64,000 bases of DNA, taken from positions 1-64,000 of the forward strand of contig NZ_KZ084335.1 in assembly GCF_002093975.1 (NCBI RefSeq), read 5' to 3'. This stretch comes from Thermoactinospora rubra (GTDB lineage: Bacteria; Actinomycetota; Actinomycetes; Streptosporangiales; Streptosporangiaceae). Below the pieces are notes generated by a model, which was not told where the DNA came from, searched no databases, and saw only the letters and a program-made list of their open reading frames with translations. Positions 53,715 to 63,010 of this stretch are shown in pieces (the first letter of the stretch is position 1; the number at the start of each line of letters is the position of its first letter). The translations under genes were made by a program, and so were the position numbers.

Positions 53715-54541
53715 CGGCCGGCTCCCTTGCGTCTTTCCAGCTTGGTGGCCAGGTAGCCGAGGGGGATCGTGACGATCAGGTACGTCAGGCCGGCCACCAT
53801 GATGGGCGTCGCGTTGGAGTACTGGGAGGCCAGGTCGTTGCCGAACTTCGCCAGCTCGACGAACTCGCCCGACACGCCCAGGAACAGCACCAGCGAGGAG
53901 TCCTTGAGCAGGGCCACCAGCTGGTTGGTCGTCGGCGGGATGACGATGCGGACGGCCTGGGGGATGACGACCGTGAACTGCGCCCTGGCCGCCGACATGC
54001 CCAGCGATCTGGCCGCCTCCGTCTGCCCCTTCGGCACGGCCTGCAGGCCCGCGCGGAAGACCTCCGCCTGGTAGGCGGTGCCGATCAGCCCGAGGCCCAG
54101 GATGCCCTGGCCGTAGGTGCCGCCGGGCACCTCGAAGCCGGGCAGCGCCAGCGGCAGGAAAGTGATCATCAGGAACACCACCAGCGCCGGCAGGCCGCGG
54201 AAGATCTCGATGTAGACCGTCGCGATCCACCGGTAGGGGCGCACCTGCGAGATCCGCATGAGGGCCAGGATCAGGCCGAACACGAACGACAGCAGGAAGC
54301 CGCCGAGCGTGTAGATGATCGTGTTCTTCAGGGCGATCCTGAACAGATCGGGCAGCGCCTTCTCGGCGACGTCCGGCTTGGCGAAATTGTCGGCCAGGCT
54401 GGACCAGTCCGCGTAGAAGACGACGAAGATCGCGGCCGCGGCCAGCACCACGTACTGGACGGTCCTGATGATGCGCTGCTTCTTACGCGGGCTGAGCCGG
54501 GCGGGACCCGGCTCAGCCACGGTCGGGCTCGGCGTGGTCAT
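53711..54541 (-). CDS. Polar amino-acid ABC transporter permease
   Basis: 276 residues. HisM/GlnP family: five membrane segments and the EAA-type motif [26 protein letters not shown] single permease gene implies a homodimeric channel. Overlaps the binding-protein gene by 4 bp. Confidence 0.94.
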
Positions 54542-55386
54542 GAACCCAGCTCACCGGGCTTCTTGCCGAACCACTTCACGAAGATCTGGTCGTAGGTGCC
54601 GTCCTTCTTGGCCTGCTCGATCGTCTCGTTGATGGTCTTGAGCAGGACCGGGTCGGCGTTCTTCTTCAGGCCGATGCCGTACTGCTCACCGGTGTCGAGG
54701 CTGGCGATCATCTCGAACTTCTCGGCGATCTCCGGCTTCTTCAGCCAGGTGAGCACGACCGGCAGGTCCTGGACGATGACGTCCTCCTGGCCGGACTGCA
54801 GGGCGAGGAGCTCCTTGGCGGAGTCGGCGTACTCCTTGGGGTTGAAGCCCTGCTTCTTGACGTAGTCCAGGCCGGTGGTGCTGGCCTGGGCGCCCAGCTT
54901 GAGGCCCTTGGCCTTGACGTCCTCCAGCGACTTGGCGCCGGTGCCCTTCTTGGCCAGCAGGGCCTGGGTGGCGTCGAAGTACGGCACGGAGAACGTGATG
55001 TTCTGCTGGCGCTCCGGGGTGATCGTCATGCCGGCCGCGGCGACGTCGCACTTGCCGGACGCCATCGCCGCGCCACTCTTGATCACCGCGAAGTCGATGT
55101 CCACGATCTCCTGGGTGACGCCGAGCTTCTTGGCCACGAGGTCGACGATGTCCACGTCGAAGCCGACGATCTTGCCGCTGGCGTCCTTGAACTGGAACGG
55201 CTCGTATGGGATGTTCGTGCAGGTCGTCAGCTTCCCAGGCTTGACCAGCTTGGCGCCGCCCGCGGCGGTCTGTCCCTGCTGGGCGGTGTCCGACCCGCCG
55301 CCGGTCGACGACTGGCTGCCACACGCCGTGAGTGCCAGAGCGGCAGTCAGGATCGCTGTGCCGATGGCCATGGTTCGGCGGTTCAA
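54538..55386 (-). CDS. Polar amino-acid ABC transporter binding lipoprotein
   Basis: 282 residues. Lipobox LALTACGS and a type 3 solute-binding fold (GFDVDIVDLVAKKLG, CDVAAAGMTITPERQQ). Likely ligand is a polar or acidic amino acid; specificity cannot be read from sequence. First gene of its operon, divergent from malic enzyme across 207 bp. A minus-strand TTGACA (55476-55471) is a possible -35 box. Confidence 0.93.
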   Translation of the reverse strand: MNRRTMAIGTAILTAALALTACGSQSSTGGGSDTAQQGQTAAGGAKLVKPGKLTTCTNIPYEPFQFKDASGKIVGFDVDIVDLVAKKLGVTQEIVDIDFAVIKSGAAMASGKCDVAAAGMTITPERQQNITFSVPYFDATQALLAKKGTGAKSLEDVKAKGLKLGAQASTTGLDYVKKQGFNPKEYADSAKELLALQSGQEDVIVQDLPVVLTWLKKPEIAEKFEMIASLDTGEQYGIGLKKNADPVLLKTINETIEQAKKDGTYDQIFVKWFGKKPGELGS

Positions 55387-55593
55387 GATGGCCTCCTAGG
55401 TGTTTTTCGTGCGGATTTCAGCAGTTTAGGCGTGTCCTGATAGCGGTCTGTCGCCGGGGATTTAACAATGTGTCAACGGAACCGTCTCTGTCCGTATGGC
55501 ACAATGCTGAAACGGGTGACCCCCGTCCTGTTCGCGAGACGACCACCTCCATCGTCGTAGGTCCCTTCCGTCCGAAGATCTACAGGGGTCGCT

Positions 55594-56772
55594 GTGGCTG
55601 TCACCTCCCTTGAAACTCTCGATCTCGATCCGGCGTTTGCCCTGCACAGGGGCGGCAAGCTGGAGACGAGGTCGACCGTCCCCGTCCGCGACGCGGACGA
55701 CCTGTCCCTCGCCTACACCCCCGGGGTGGCCCGTGTCTGCACGGCCATCGCCGAGTCGCCGGAGCTCGTCAACGATTACACCTGGGTCTCGAATGTGGTG
55801 GCGGTCGTCTCCGACGGCACCGCTGTGCTAGGGCTCGGCGACATCGGACCCGCCGCCGCCATGCCCGTCATGGAGGGCAAGGCGCTGCTGTTCAAGCAGT
55901 TCGCCGGCGTCGACTCCGTCCCCATCTGCCTTGACTGCACCGACGTCGACGAGCTGGTGGAGACCGTGGTACGGCTCGCGCCGTCCTTCGGCGGCATCAA
56001 CCTCGAGGACATCAGCGCCCCCCGCTGCTTCGAGGTCGAGGCCCGGCTCCGGGAGCGGCTCGACATCCCGGTCTTCCACGACGACCAGCACGGCACCGCC
56101 ATCGTGACGCTGGCCGCGCTCAAGAACGCCGCCCGCCTCACCGGCCGCTCCCTGGCCGACCTGCGCGCGGTCGTCGCGGGCGCGGGCGCCTCGGGCGTCG
56201 CGGTCACGCGCATCCTCCTCGAAGCCGGCATCGGCGACATCGCGGTCTCCGACTCCAAGGGCATCCTCCACTCCGGCCGCGAGGGGATGAACGGCTTCAA
56301 GGAGGCGCTCGCCCGCGACACCAACCAGGCGGGCTTCACCGGCTCCACCGAGCAGGCCCTGGCCGGCGCGGACGTCTTCATCGGCCTGTCCGGCGCCACC
56401 GTCTCGGAGGAGGCGATCGCCTCCATGGCGCCCGACGCGATCGTCTTCGCGCTGTCCAACCCCGAGCCGGAGATCCACCCGTCGGCCGCGCGCAAGCACG
56501 CCGCGGTGGTGGCCACCGGCCGCTCGGACTTCCCAAACCAGATCAACAACGTGCTGGCGTTCCCTGGCGTCTTCCGCGGCGCGCTGGACGTCCGGGCCCG
56601 GCAGATCACCGAGAACATGAAGGTGGCGGCGGCGAACGCGCTGGCCGCCGTCGTGGGCGACGAACTGTCGGCCGACTACGTCATCCCCAGCCCGTTCGAC
56701 GTCCGGGTGGCGCCCGCGGTCTCCGAGGCGGTGGCCGCCCAGGCGCGCCTGGACGGCGTGGCGCGCAGGTAA
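55594..56772 (+). CDS. NAD(P)-dependent malic enzyme
   Basis: 392 residues, the short bacterial form without a phosphotransacetylase domain. Oxidative decarboxylation of malate to pyruvate. YTPGVARVC, metal-site segment NLEDISAPRCFEVE and FHDDQHGTAIV, and the nucleotide-binding GAGASGVAVTRILL are intact. GTG start. Feeds pyruvate and reducing power; stands alone. Confidence 0.93.
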   Translation: MAVTSLETLDLDPAFALHRGGKLETRSTVPVRDADDLSLAYTPGVARVCTAIAESPELVNDYTWVSNVVAVVSDGTAVLGLGDIGPAAAMPVMEGKALLFKQFAGVDSVPICLDCTDVDELVETVVRLAPSFGGINLEDISAPRCFEVEARLRERLDIPVFHDDQHGTAIVTLAALKNAARLTGRSLADLRAVVAGAGASGVAVTRILLEAGIGDIAVSDSKGILHSGREGMNGFKEALARDTNQAGFTGSTEQALAGADVFIGLSGATVSEEAIASMAPDAIVFALSNPEPEIHPSAARKHAAVVATGRSDFPNQINNVLAFPGVFRGALDVRARQITENMKVAAANALAAVVGDELSADYVIPSPFDVRVAPAVSEAVAAQARLDGVARR

Positions 56773-56798
56773 TCCGGTAATCCGGCAGTCCCGTAGTC

Positions 56799-56847
56799 GT
56801 CCGGTCGGCTCCGCCGTACGCGATCAGCTTGTACGGCGGAGCCGGCC
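56799..56847. terminator. Bidirectional terminator between convergent genes
   Basis: A 19-bp stem (56799-56817 with 56829-56847, one T-G pair) around an 11-nt loop, placed between malic enzyme and the convergent Uma2 gene. T residues flank it on the right (CTTGTT). It should stop transcription from both sides. Confidence 0.8.
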
Positions 56848-56859
56848 GGCTTGTTCGCG

Positions 56860-57483
56860 TCAGAACTCCAGCTGGTCCCAGTCGATGGTGATCGGGATGG
56901 GGTTCGTGATGAGGGGCGGCTCGCCCGCCTCGTCCTTCATGAACGTGCCGATGTGCTTGTAGGTCCTCGACACGCGCTCGAGGCGGTAGCGCTCGATTGT
57001 CGAGATCCCGGTGGTGTCGAGCCAGACGATCCAGTAGTTCGGGATGCCTGCCTTGGCGTACTCGCCCACCTTGTCCGTGGTGTCCCTGGTCTCGGATGAG
57101 GGCGACACGACCTCGATGACCAGAAGTGCGTGTTCGGCCTTGAGCCGCTCGTTTCTGCCGCGGTCCAGGCAACGGTAGAGAACGACGTCCGGACGCAGGT
57201 TGAAGAGAGGAACGTCCCGCAGTCGCAGATCGACATCGAAGTCGACTTCCAGGCACGGGTGGCCATGGGCCATCGCGGCCCGCGCGTGCTTCTCCACGAG
57301 ATCGGCCAACCGGCGCACCGCTCTCTGGTGGTCTCGGCTCGGCGCCTCGCACGAGATGATGAAGCCGTCGATGACCTCGATGCGTCTGCAGACCTCCTCG
57401 TCGAGGTTGTCGTAGTCCTCAGCGGTCAGCAAGCACGTCTGCGGCCTGTAGTCACGGAACCAGTCGTTAGACGGCTCGGTCAT
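56860..57483 (-). CDS. Uma2 family (DUF820) putative endonuclease
   Basis: 207 residues from ATG 57483 with GGAG upstream; an in-frame ATG at 57501 is possible. EVIDGFIISCEAPSRDHQ, NLRPDVVLYR, LVIEVVSPSSETRDTTDK and NYWIVWLDT form the PD-(D/E)xK-like core. Second Uma2 protein of the window; the two are not close copies. The function of the family is unknown. Confidence 0.82.
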   Translation of the reverse strand: MTEPSNDWFRDYRPQTCLLTAEDYDNLDEEVCRRIEVIDGFIISCEAPSRDHQRAVRRLADLVEKHARAAMAHGHPCLEVDFDVDLRLRDVPLFNLRPDVVLYRCLDRGRNERLKAEHALLVIEVVSPSSETRDTTDKVGEYAKAGIPNYWIVWLDTTGISTIERYRLERVSRTYKHIGTFMKDEAGEPPLITNPIPITIDWDQLEF

Positions 57484-57614
57484 GGGCGTCTCCACGGTCA
57501 TGGAATGGCTGTTCCAGCCTAGGACAGGGGGATCGGCTTTTACCGTTAGTCGAAACATCGATTACCCATTGTGCTATAACGGAGACGCTCTGTCAGGGCT
57601 CATCGAGGAGAGCG

Positions 57615-58997
57615 ATGGAACGCGAGCCCAACCACCAGCTCAGGCAGTTCATCGCCGACGCGGGCCTGTCGCACAAGGGGCTCGCCAGGCGCCTCAACGA
57701 CCTGGGCGCCGCCCGGGGCATCCCGGGCCTGAAGTACGACCACAGCTCCGTCCTGCGCTGGATCGGCGGCCAACGCCCGCGCGACCCCGTCCCCGCCCTG
57801 CTGGCGGAGATCTTCGCGATGCGCCTCGGCCGGCCGGTGTGTCCCGAGGACTTCGGCATGCCGGCCATCACTGCGCCCCTCCATCTCGGGCAGGAGTTCA
57901 CGCACACATGGCGGGAGGGGGTAGCGACGGTGACCACACTGTGGCGGGCGGACGTCGAGCGGCGCAGGTTCCTGCTGGACTCGACCTTCGCCATCGGAGC
58001 GGGCTCGGTGGGGGCCGTGCGGTGGCTCACCTCGCCCCCCGACAGGCCCCCGGACAGCCGCCCGACCGGCGGCGGCGGCCGCAAGGTCGGCAAGGCCGAC
58101 ATCGCCGCCATTCACGAGGTCACGCGCTCCTTCGGCGAACTCGACAACCGCTTCGGCAGCGGCCGCGTCCGCTCCTCCGTCGTGAAGTACCTCGACTCCG
58201 CCGTCGCTCCCTTGCTGCGTGACGGCTCCTACGGCGAGGCCACCGGCCGCGCGCTCGCGGGCGCCGCCGCGGAGCTGACGCGGCTGGCCGGGTGGATGGC
58301 CTACGACATGGAGCACCACGGGCTGGCCCAGCGGTACTTCATCCAGGCGCTGCGGCTGGCCCGCGGCGCCGACGACCACGCGCTGGGCAGCGAGATCCTC
58401 GCGGGGATGGCGCACCAGGCGATCTACATGGGCCAGCCGGCGCACGCGCTGGACCTGGCCAGGGCCGCGCACCTGTCCGCGAGCCGTTCGGGACACGGGA
58501 CGTTGGTGGCCGCGGCGTGCGTGCTGGAGGCTCACGCGCATGCGGGGCTGGGCGACGCCCGGGCCTGCGGGGCGGCGCTGAACGAGGCCGAGGACGCCTT
58601 TACCGCCCGTGTGGTGGGCGAAGAGCCGGAGTGGCTGGGGTACTTCGACGAGGCGTATCTAGCGGCGAAGTTCGCGCACTGCTTTAGGGACCTGGGCGAC
58701 GGGGCCCGGTGCGTGTCGTTCGCGCGGCGGTCGCTGGACATGGACGGGCGTTACGTCCGGGGGCGGATGTTCAACCTGTCGCTGCTGTCGGCGGGCCTGG
58801 TGGCCTGTGGGGAGCTGGAGGAGGCCTGTACGGCTGCCGCCGACGCCTTCGCGCTGGCGGGGGAGCTGCACTCGGCTCGGACGCGGACATATGCGGCGGA
58901 TGTGCGCAGGCGGCTGGAGCCGTACCGGGAGGAGCGGCCGGTGCGGGAACTCACCGAACAGGTCGCGGAACAGGCAACGGAGTCCGTCCCGGTGTGA
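57615..58997 (+). CDS. HTH regulator with TPR-like C-terminal domain
   Basis: 460 residues. N-terminal HTH (about 7-75: HQLRQFIADAGLSHKGLARRL, with YDHSSVLRWIGGQRPR), a variable linker with a hydrophobic patch, and an alpha-helical repeat region (about 190-440; MEHHGLAQRYFIQALRLAR). This design is shared with Streptomyces development-linked regulators such as NsdA. GAGGAG precedes the ATG; TATAAC at about 57573 is a likely -10. Target unknown. Confidence 0.8.
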   Translation: MEREPNHQLRQFIADAGLSHKGLARRLNDLGAARGIPGLKYDHSSVLRWIGGQRPRDPVPALLAEIFAMRLGRPVCPEDFGMPAITAPLHLGQEFTHTWREGVATVTTLWRADVERRRFLLDSTFAIGAGSVGAVRWLTSPPDRPPDSRPTGGGGRKVGKADIAAIHEVTRSFGELDNRFGSGRVRSSVVKYLDSAVAPLLRDGSYGEATGRALAGAAAELTRLAGWMAYDMEHHGLAQRYFIQALRLARGADDHALGSEILAGMAHQAIYMGQPAHALDLARAAHLSASRSGHGTLVAAACVLEAHAHAGLGDARACGAALNEAEDAFTARVVGEEPEWLGYFDEAYLAAKFAHCFRDLGDGARCVSFARRSLDMDGRYVRGRMFNLSLLSAGLVACGELEEACTAAADAFALAGELHSARTRTYAADVRRRLEPYREERPVRELTEQVAEQATESVPV

Positions 58998-59025
58998 CGC
59001 CGCTGGTTTGGTCTATGGCATAAGC

Positions 59026-59062
59026 GAAGGTCCGGCCCTCTCTGCCAAGACCGGACCTTCTT
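59026..59062 (+). terminator. Terminator of the HTH-TPR gene
   Basis: A perfect 10-bp stem GAAGGTCCGG (59026-59035) with CCGGACCTTC (59051-59060), then TT, 28 bp after the stop codon. Confidence 0.7.
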
Positions 59063-59150
59063 CCCTTCACTGCGATCCCTTTACTGAAGGAGTCCCCTGG
59101 GGGTCTATGGGTGACCTTGGGGAGGGTCGCCGGGGAAAGCTTGGAAAAGG

Positions 59151-59184
59151 CCGAGGGGGCTCGGCGGAAGCCGAGCCCCCTCGG
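59151..59184 (-). terminator. Terminator of the first trypsin-fold gene
   Basis: A perfect 15-bp stem (59151-59165 with 59170-59184) and a 4-nt loop. On the minus strand it is followed by CCTTTTCC. It lies 52 bp after the stop at 59237. Confidence 0.85.
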
Positions 59185-59236
59185 GTGGTGCTGGGTCAGG
59201 ATGAGGTTTGGACCCTCATCCCGCTGGTGGGGAGGC

Positions 59237-60727
59237 TCAGGAAGCCGGGCCCGACCAGTTGTTGATGGCCGCCTTGTAGACAGTCGCCGTCTCACCGTCG
59301 AAGTACGGCGAGAAGATCGTGTCGTAGCGGTTGTTGCCGTCAACGTCGCCGAACGCAGCGGTGGTGACACCGTTGACGTAGCCGAGACGCTGAGCGTTGC
59401 TGTACTTGTACAGCCAGGGGCCGCCGTTGGCGCCCGGGGTGAAGGCGCACTTCAGGGAGACGAGCTCCTCGGCCTTGAGGGCCGAGATCACGTTCGCCTT
59501 GGCGCTGGTCTTGCCGTAGCACCACTTCGGCGTGTTGCCCGTGTAGGGCTTGTTGCCGTCGGGGTGCTCGATGCCCGGGTAGCCGAAGACGCGCACGTAC
59601 TTGCCGGTGGGCTGGTTCCACGCGAAGCCCTGCATGCCCGCGTTGTCACCCAGCTTGCCGACGTTCTTGCCGATGCCCTCGACGATGAAGAAGATCGTCT
59701 TGACGTACTTGGTCGCCTTGCCGGGGACGTACCACTTCTGCACGTAGTAGTGCGTGATGGTGTAGTTGCCGACAGCGTCAACCTTCTTCTCGCCCGGGCC
59801 CCGGTAGGCGTCGTACTGAGCCTTGGTCACGTACTCGGTGATGGGCTCACCGAACTTGTAACCCTGTCCCTTGCCGATCTTGGCGGCGTCGTAGACGGCC
59901 TTGGAAACCTCGACCTTGTCCACCACAGCACCGGGGTGCTCGGGGCCGGCCTCCTCGTCGCTGGAGCCGGGGACGACGTCGCAGAAGTCGGTGGTCGCCG
60001 GGTCGAGCTTGCACTTCAGGTACTCGTCCCGGGAAATCTCGACCTGCTTGTCGTACTTGATCCCCTGGTACTTCTTGAACTCCTCGAAGGAGACCTGCTT
60101 GTGGGTGCCGGGGCCCACGCCGATGCCGTCGTAGACGGTCACGAACGCGTAGTCGCGGTCGAAGTCCTCGTAGGTGGCGAAGTCGTAGTGGACGTAGGCC
60201 TGCTTGCCGACGTAGATGCCGAGCGGGGCCTTGCCCTGGTACGCCATGGGCACGAAGACCCACTTGTCGAGGACTTCCTTGTTGCCGGCCGTGTCGTAGA
60301 CACAGTGACCGGCGGTGGCGACGAGGTTCTTGTAGTTCGACTGGATGGAGGTCGCCGAGCACCAGCGCAGGTCGCCCTTGGCGTCAACGAAGAAGACCTT
60401 GCCGATCGTCTTCGGGATGTTGACGTTGTGGACCTTGGAGGCCGACGGCTTGGGGGCGCCGACCAGGCCGGGCTTGGTGTCGGTGGTGAAGCCGCCCTTC
60501 TGGACGAGCTTGTTGACTTCCTTGTAGTCGTAGCGGTAGACGGTCGCGGCCTTCATGGCCGCGCCCTCCGCCTTGGACCAGAACTCGATCGCCTCAGCGA
60601 CCTTGCTGCTCGGAGTCAGCGGCTTGGTGTCGACGACACCGGAGGCCTGAGCCGTGCTGGCCAGGCCGGCCGCCAGAAGGCCGGAGGCGAGCAGGGCGCC
60701 ACCGGCCGGGAGGAGGATGCGCTTCAA
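59237..60727 (-). CDS. Secreted trypsin-fold protein lacking the catalytic Ser (copy 1)
   Basis: 496 residues from a TTG with AAGGAG upstream. Signal peptide 1-28 (ends TAQA), pro-region to about 100, then a chymotrypsin-like domain: WCSATS and ATAGHCVYD with H141, FDRDYAFVTV with D192. The nucleophile motif, normally GxSGGP, reads GANGGPW, so Asn434 replaces Ser. About 100 extra residues with two Cys sit between the two barrels. A DVDGNNRYD loop (about 461-469) looks calcium-binding. First member, in position, of a three-gene array; probably a pseudo-protease with a binding or structural role outside the cell. Confidence 0.85.
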   Translation of the reverse strand: MKRILLPAGGALLASGLLAAGLASTAQASGVVDTKPLTPSSKVAEAIEFWSKAEGAAMKAATVYRYDYKEVNKLVQKGGFTTDTKPGLVGAPKPSASKVHNVNIPKTIGKVFFVDAKGDLRWCSATSIQSNYKNLVATAGHCVYDTAGNKEVLDKWVFVPMAYQGKAPLGIYVGKQAYVHYDFATYEDFDRDYAFVTVYDGIGVGPGTHKQVSFEEFKKYQGIKYDKQVEISRDEYLKCKLDPATTDFCDVVPGSSDEEAGPEHPGAVVDKVEVSKAVYDAAKIGKGQGYKFGEPITEYVTKAQYDAYRGPGEKKVDAVGNYTITHYYVQKWYVPGKATKYVKTIFFIVEGIGKNVGKLGDNAGMQGFAWNQPTGKYVRVFGYPGIEHPDGNKPYTGNTPKWCYGKTSAKANVISALKAEELVSLKCAFTPGANGGPWLYKYSNAQRLGYVNGVTTAAFGDVDGNNRYDTIFSPYFDGETATVYKAAINNWSGPAS

Positions 60728-61085
60728 GGTAACTCCTTGCGCTGTCGTGGAACGCCTCTTGCGTCCCATGCGTCAGTAAAGGGATGCCACGAAACATACA
60801 GCGCGGATCTTGGAAACAGGAAGCCGCTTCGGCAGGAAAAGGTGGGGCATGTCGGAGCGTGACCGTTTCGTGATGTTTAAATGGGCGCAGAGTGCCTACG
60901 TGGCTAAGGAGGCAAGGGCGGCGTTTGGGCTGATCACCATAAGGATGGTGTCAGTGGTGCCAGTGTGACTGCAGCGAACCCGTGACGATGCGTGACGCTC
61001 GAGTGTGATACACATCACATTCATCCGATGGCACCAGATCGGCCTCCGACGCGTCCAAAGGCCAGCAAAAAACCACCCAGAACGC
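60728..61085. promoter_or_regulatory. Control region of copy 1, with CRP-type palindrome
   Basis: The region has a perfect CRP-type site TGTGATACACATCACA at 61004-61019, about 285 bp before the TTG start of copy 1. Flanking sequence (CATC, ATGGCACCA) is shared with the region before copy 2. A 14-bp block CGTCAGTAAAGGGA (60771-60784) in the leader is also identical to 62699-62712. No other gene is apparent in this 358-bp stretch. Confidence 0.65.
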
Positions 61086-61119
61086 CCGAAGGGGCCCGGT
61101 GAGAACCGGGCCCCTTCGG
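61086..61119 (-). terminator. Terminator of the second trypsin-fold gene
   Basis: A perfect 15-bp stem (61086-61100 with 61105-61119) and GAGA loop, 29 bp after the stop at 61148. On the minus strand a TTTTTT run follows about 15 bases later. Confidence 0.8.
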
Positions 61120-61147
61120 TGTGAGAGGGATGGAGAGAGAGCTGGCG

Positions 61148-62647
61148 TCAGCCGGCGATCTTGCCGGACCAGACGTTGGCCGCCGCGCGGTACACAGCAG
61201 CCGTCTCACCGTCGAAGTACGGCGAGGTGATGGTGTCGATGCGGTTGTTGCCGTCCTGGTCGGCGAACGTGCTCGTGACACCGTTGACGTAGCCGAGGCG
61301 CTTGGCGTTGCTGTAGCGGTACAGCCAGGGACCGCCGTCGGCGCCCTCGGTCATGGCGCACCGGAGCGCGACGTGCTCCTCGATCTTCTTGGCCGGGGCG
61401 ACCACGGTCTTCGAGGAGGTCTTGCCGTAGCACCACTTCGGCGTCACGCCCGTGTAGGGCTTGTTGCCGTCGGGGTGCGGCAGGGACGGGTAGCCGAAGA
61501 CGCGGTGGTACTTGCCGGTGGGCTGGTTCCAGGCGAAGCCCTGGGCGCCCACGTTGGTGGCCAGGCGGCCGGCGTCGAGCGCCTTGAGGTCGACGATGTA
61601 GAAGAGCGTCCGGTAGTACTTGGTCTTGGTGCCGGGCTTGTACCACTTCTGCACGTAGTAGTGCGTGATGGTGTAATTGCCCGCCTCGTCGACCTTCTTC
61701 TCGCCGGGGCCCTCGTACTTGTCGTACTGGTCCTTGGTCACGTGCTCGGTGACGGGCGGGCCGAACTTGTAACCCTGGCCCTTGCCGACCTTGGCGGCCT
61801 CGTAGGTCTCCTTCTTGACCTCGACCTTGTCCACCACGGCCTCGGGGTGGTTCGGGCCGGCGAGCTCGTCATTCGTTCCGGGCTTGACGTCGCAGAAGTC
61901 CGTGGTGTGCGGGTCGAGCTTGCACTTGGTGTACTCGGCCTCGGAGATCTCGACCTGCTTGTCGAACTTGATCCCCTCGAACTTCTTGAACTCCGAGAAC
62001 GGCACCTGCTTGGGAGTGGCGTCCGAGAACTTGATGCCGTTGTAGACCGTCACGAACGCGTAGTCGCGGTCGTAGTCCTCGTACACGTCGAAGTCGTAGT
62101 GCGTGAACGCCTGCTTACCGACGTAGATGCCCCACGGGGTCTTGCCCTGGTAGTAGCCGGGCACGAACACCCACTTCGACATGACGTCGGTGTTGTGGGC
62201 CGGGTCGTAGACGCAGTGGCCCGCGGTGGCGACCAGGTTGCCGTACTTCGACTGGATCGACGTGGCCGAGCACCACTTCTTCTCGCCCTTGGCGTTGACG
62301 AAGAAGACCTTGCCGATCGTCTTCGGCAGGTTCACGTTGTGAACCTTGACCGACTTGTTGGCCTTGGGGGCGCCGATGAGGCCGGGCTTGCTGTCGGGGG
62401 TGTAGCCGCCGGCGGTCTTCAGGCGGGTGACGTCGCCGTTGTCCCAGACGTTCGAGGCGGTGGCGGCCTTGAGAGCGGCACCGTTCGACTCGGTCCAGAA
62501 CTCGGCGATCTCCTTGGCGACCGCCGCGCTCTTCGCCAGCGGGTCGGAGGCGACGTCCGGGGCGGCCTGGGCCGTACCGGCGAGGCCGGCGGCGAGCAGG
62601 CCGGTAGCCATGACGGTGCCACCGGCCGGGATGAGGATGCGCTTCAA
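61148..62647 (-). CDS. Secreted trypsin-fold protein lacking the catalytic Ser (copy 2)
   Basis: 499 residues from a TTG with AAGGAG upstream, same start context as copy 1. Signal peptide 1-28, pro-region, then WCSATS, TAGHCVYD (H144) and YDRDYAFVTV (D195). The nucleophile position reads GADGGPW: Asp437 for Ser. Carries the same insertion between the barrels as copy 1 (KCKLDPHTTDFCDVKPG) and a DQDGNNRID calcium-type loop. Clear tandem paralog of copy 1. Confidence 0.85.
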   Translation of the reverse strand: MKRILIPAGGTVMATGLLAAGLAGTAQAAPDVASDPLAKSAAVAKEIAEFWTESNGAALKAATASNVWDNGDVTRLKTAGGYTPDSKPGLIGAPKANKSVKVHNVNLPKTIGKVFFVNAKGEKKWCSATSIQSKYGNLVATAGHCVYDPAHNTDVMSKWVFVPGYYQGKTPWGIYVGKQAFTHYDFDVYEDYDRDYAFVTVYNGIKFSDATPKQVPFSEFKKFEGIKFDKQVEISEAEYTKCKLDPHTTDFCDVKPGTNDELAGPNHPEAVVDKVEVKKETYEAAKVGKGQGYKFGPPVTEHVTKDQYDKYEGPGEKKVDEAGNYTITHYYVQKWYKPGTKTKYYRTLFYIVDLKALDAGRLATNVGAQGFAWNQPTGKYHRVFGYPSLPHPDGNKPYTGVTPKWCYGKTSSKTVVAPAKKIEEHVALRCAMTEGADGGPWLYRYSNAKRLGYVNGVTSTFADQDGNNRIDTITSPYFDGETAAVYRAAANVWSGKIAG

Positions 62648-63010
62648 GGGAGGTTGCTCCTTGCTCTGTCGTGAGACGCGGTCACATGCGCCTCAGGCGT
62701 CAGTAAAGGGACAGCAAGGAACATACCTGGGGGATCTTTGCAGGTGGCAGCCCTTTCTCATGATCGGGAAGCCGCCCTTACCGCCGTGACCTTTCTGTAA
62801 TCTGTCAGAAGAGAAAGTGTCGGCAGTGAGAGGGATGACGTTTTCACTGAACAGAGGGTGAAAGTCACGGTTGTGTCACGAGAGATGTGAGTGAGGGTAC
62901 ACAGTCAGTGATCGCCTGTTCTGTGACTCAAATCACACTCATCGCATGGCACCAAACGCGCCTCTGCTCCGTCTAAGTCGGCCTTGATCCTCTCCTGGCA
63001 GGGCAGGGGC
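62648..63010. promoter_or_regulatory. Control region of copy 2, with CRP-type palindrome
   Basis: Perfect CRP-type site TGTGACTCAAATCACA at 62922-62937, about 283 bp before the TTG start of copy 2, the same distance as before copy 1. It shares the CATC...ATGGCACCA flank and the CGTCAGTAAAGGGA leader block with copy 1. Further GTGA/TCAC half-sites lie around 62825-62895. No gene is seen in this 363-bp gap. Confidence 0.65.

Noticed and set aside
59237..60727. Annotating the trypsin-like proteins as active serine proteases
   Set aside because: The Ser of GxSGGP is replaced in all three copies, checked in the nucleotide sequence for copies 1 and 2 (codons AAC and GAC).
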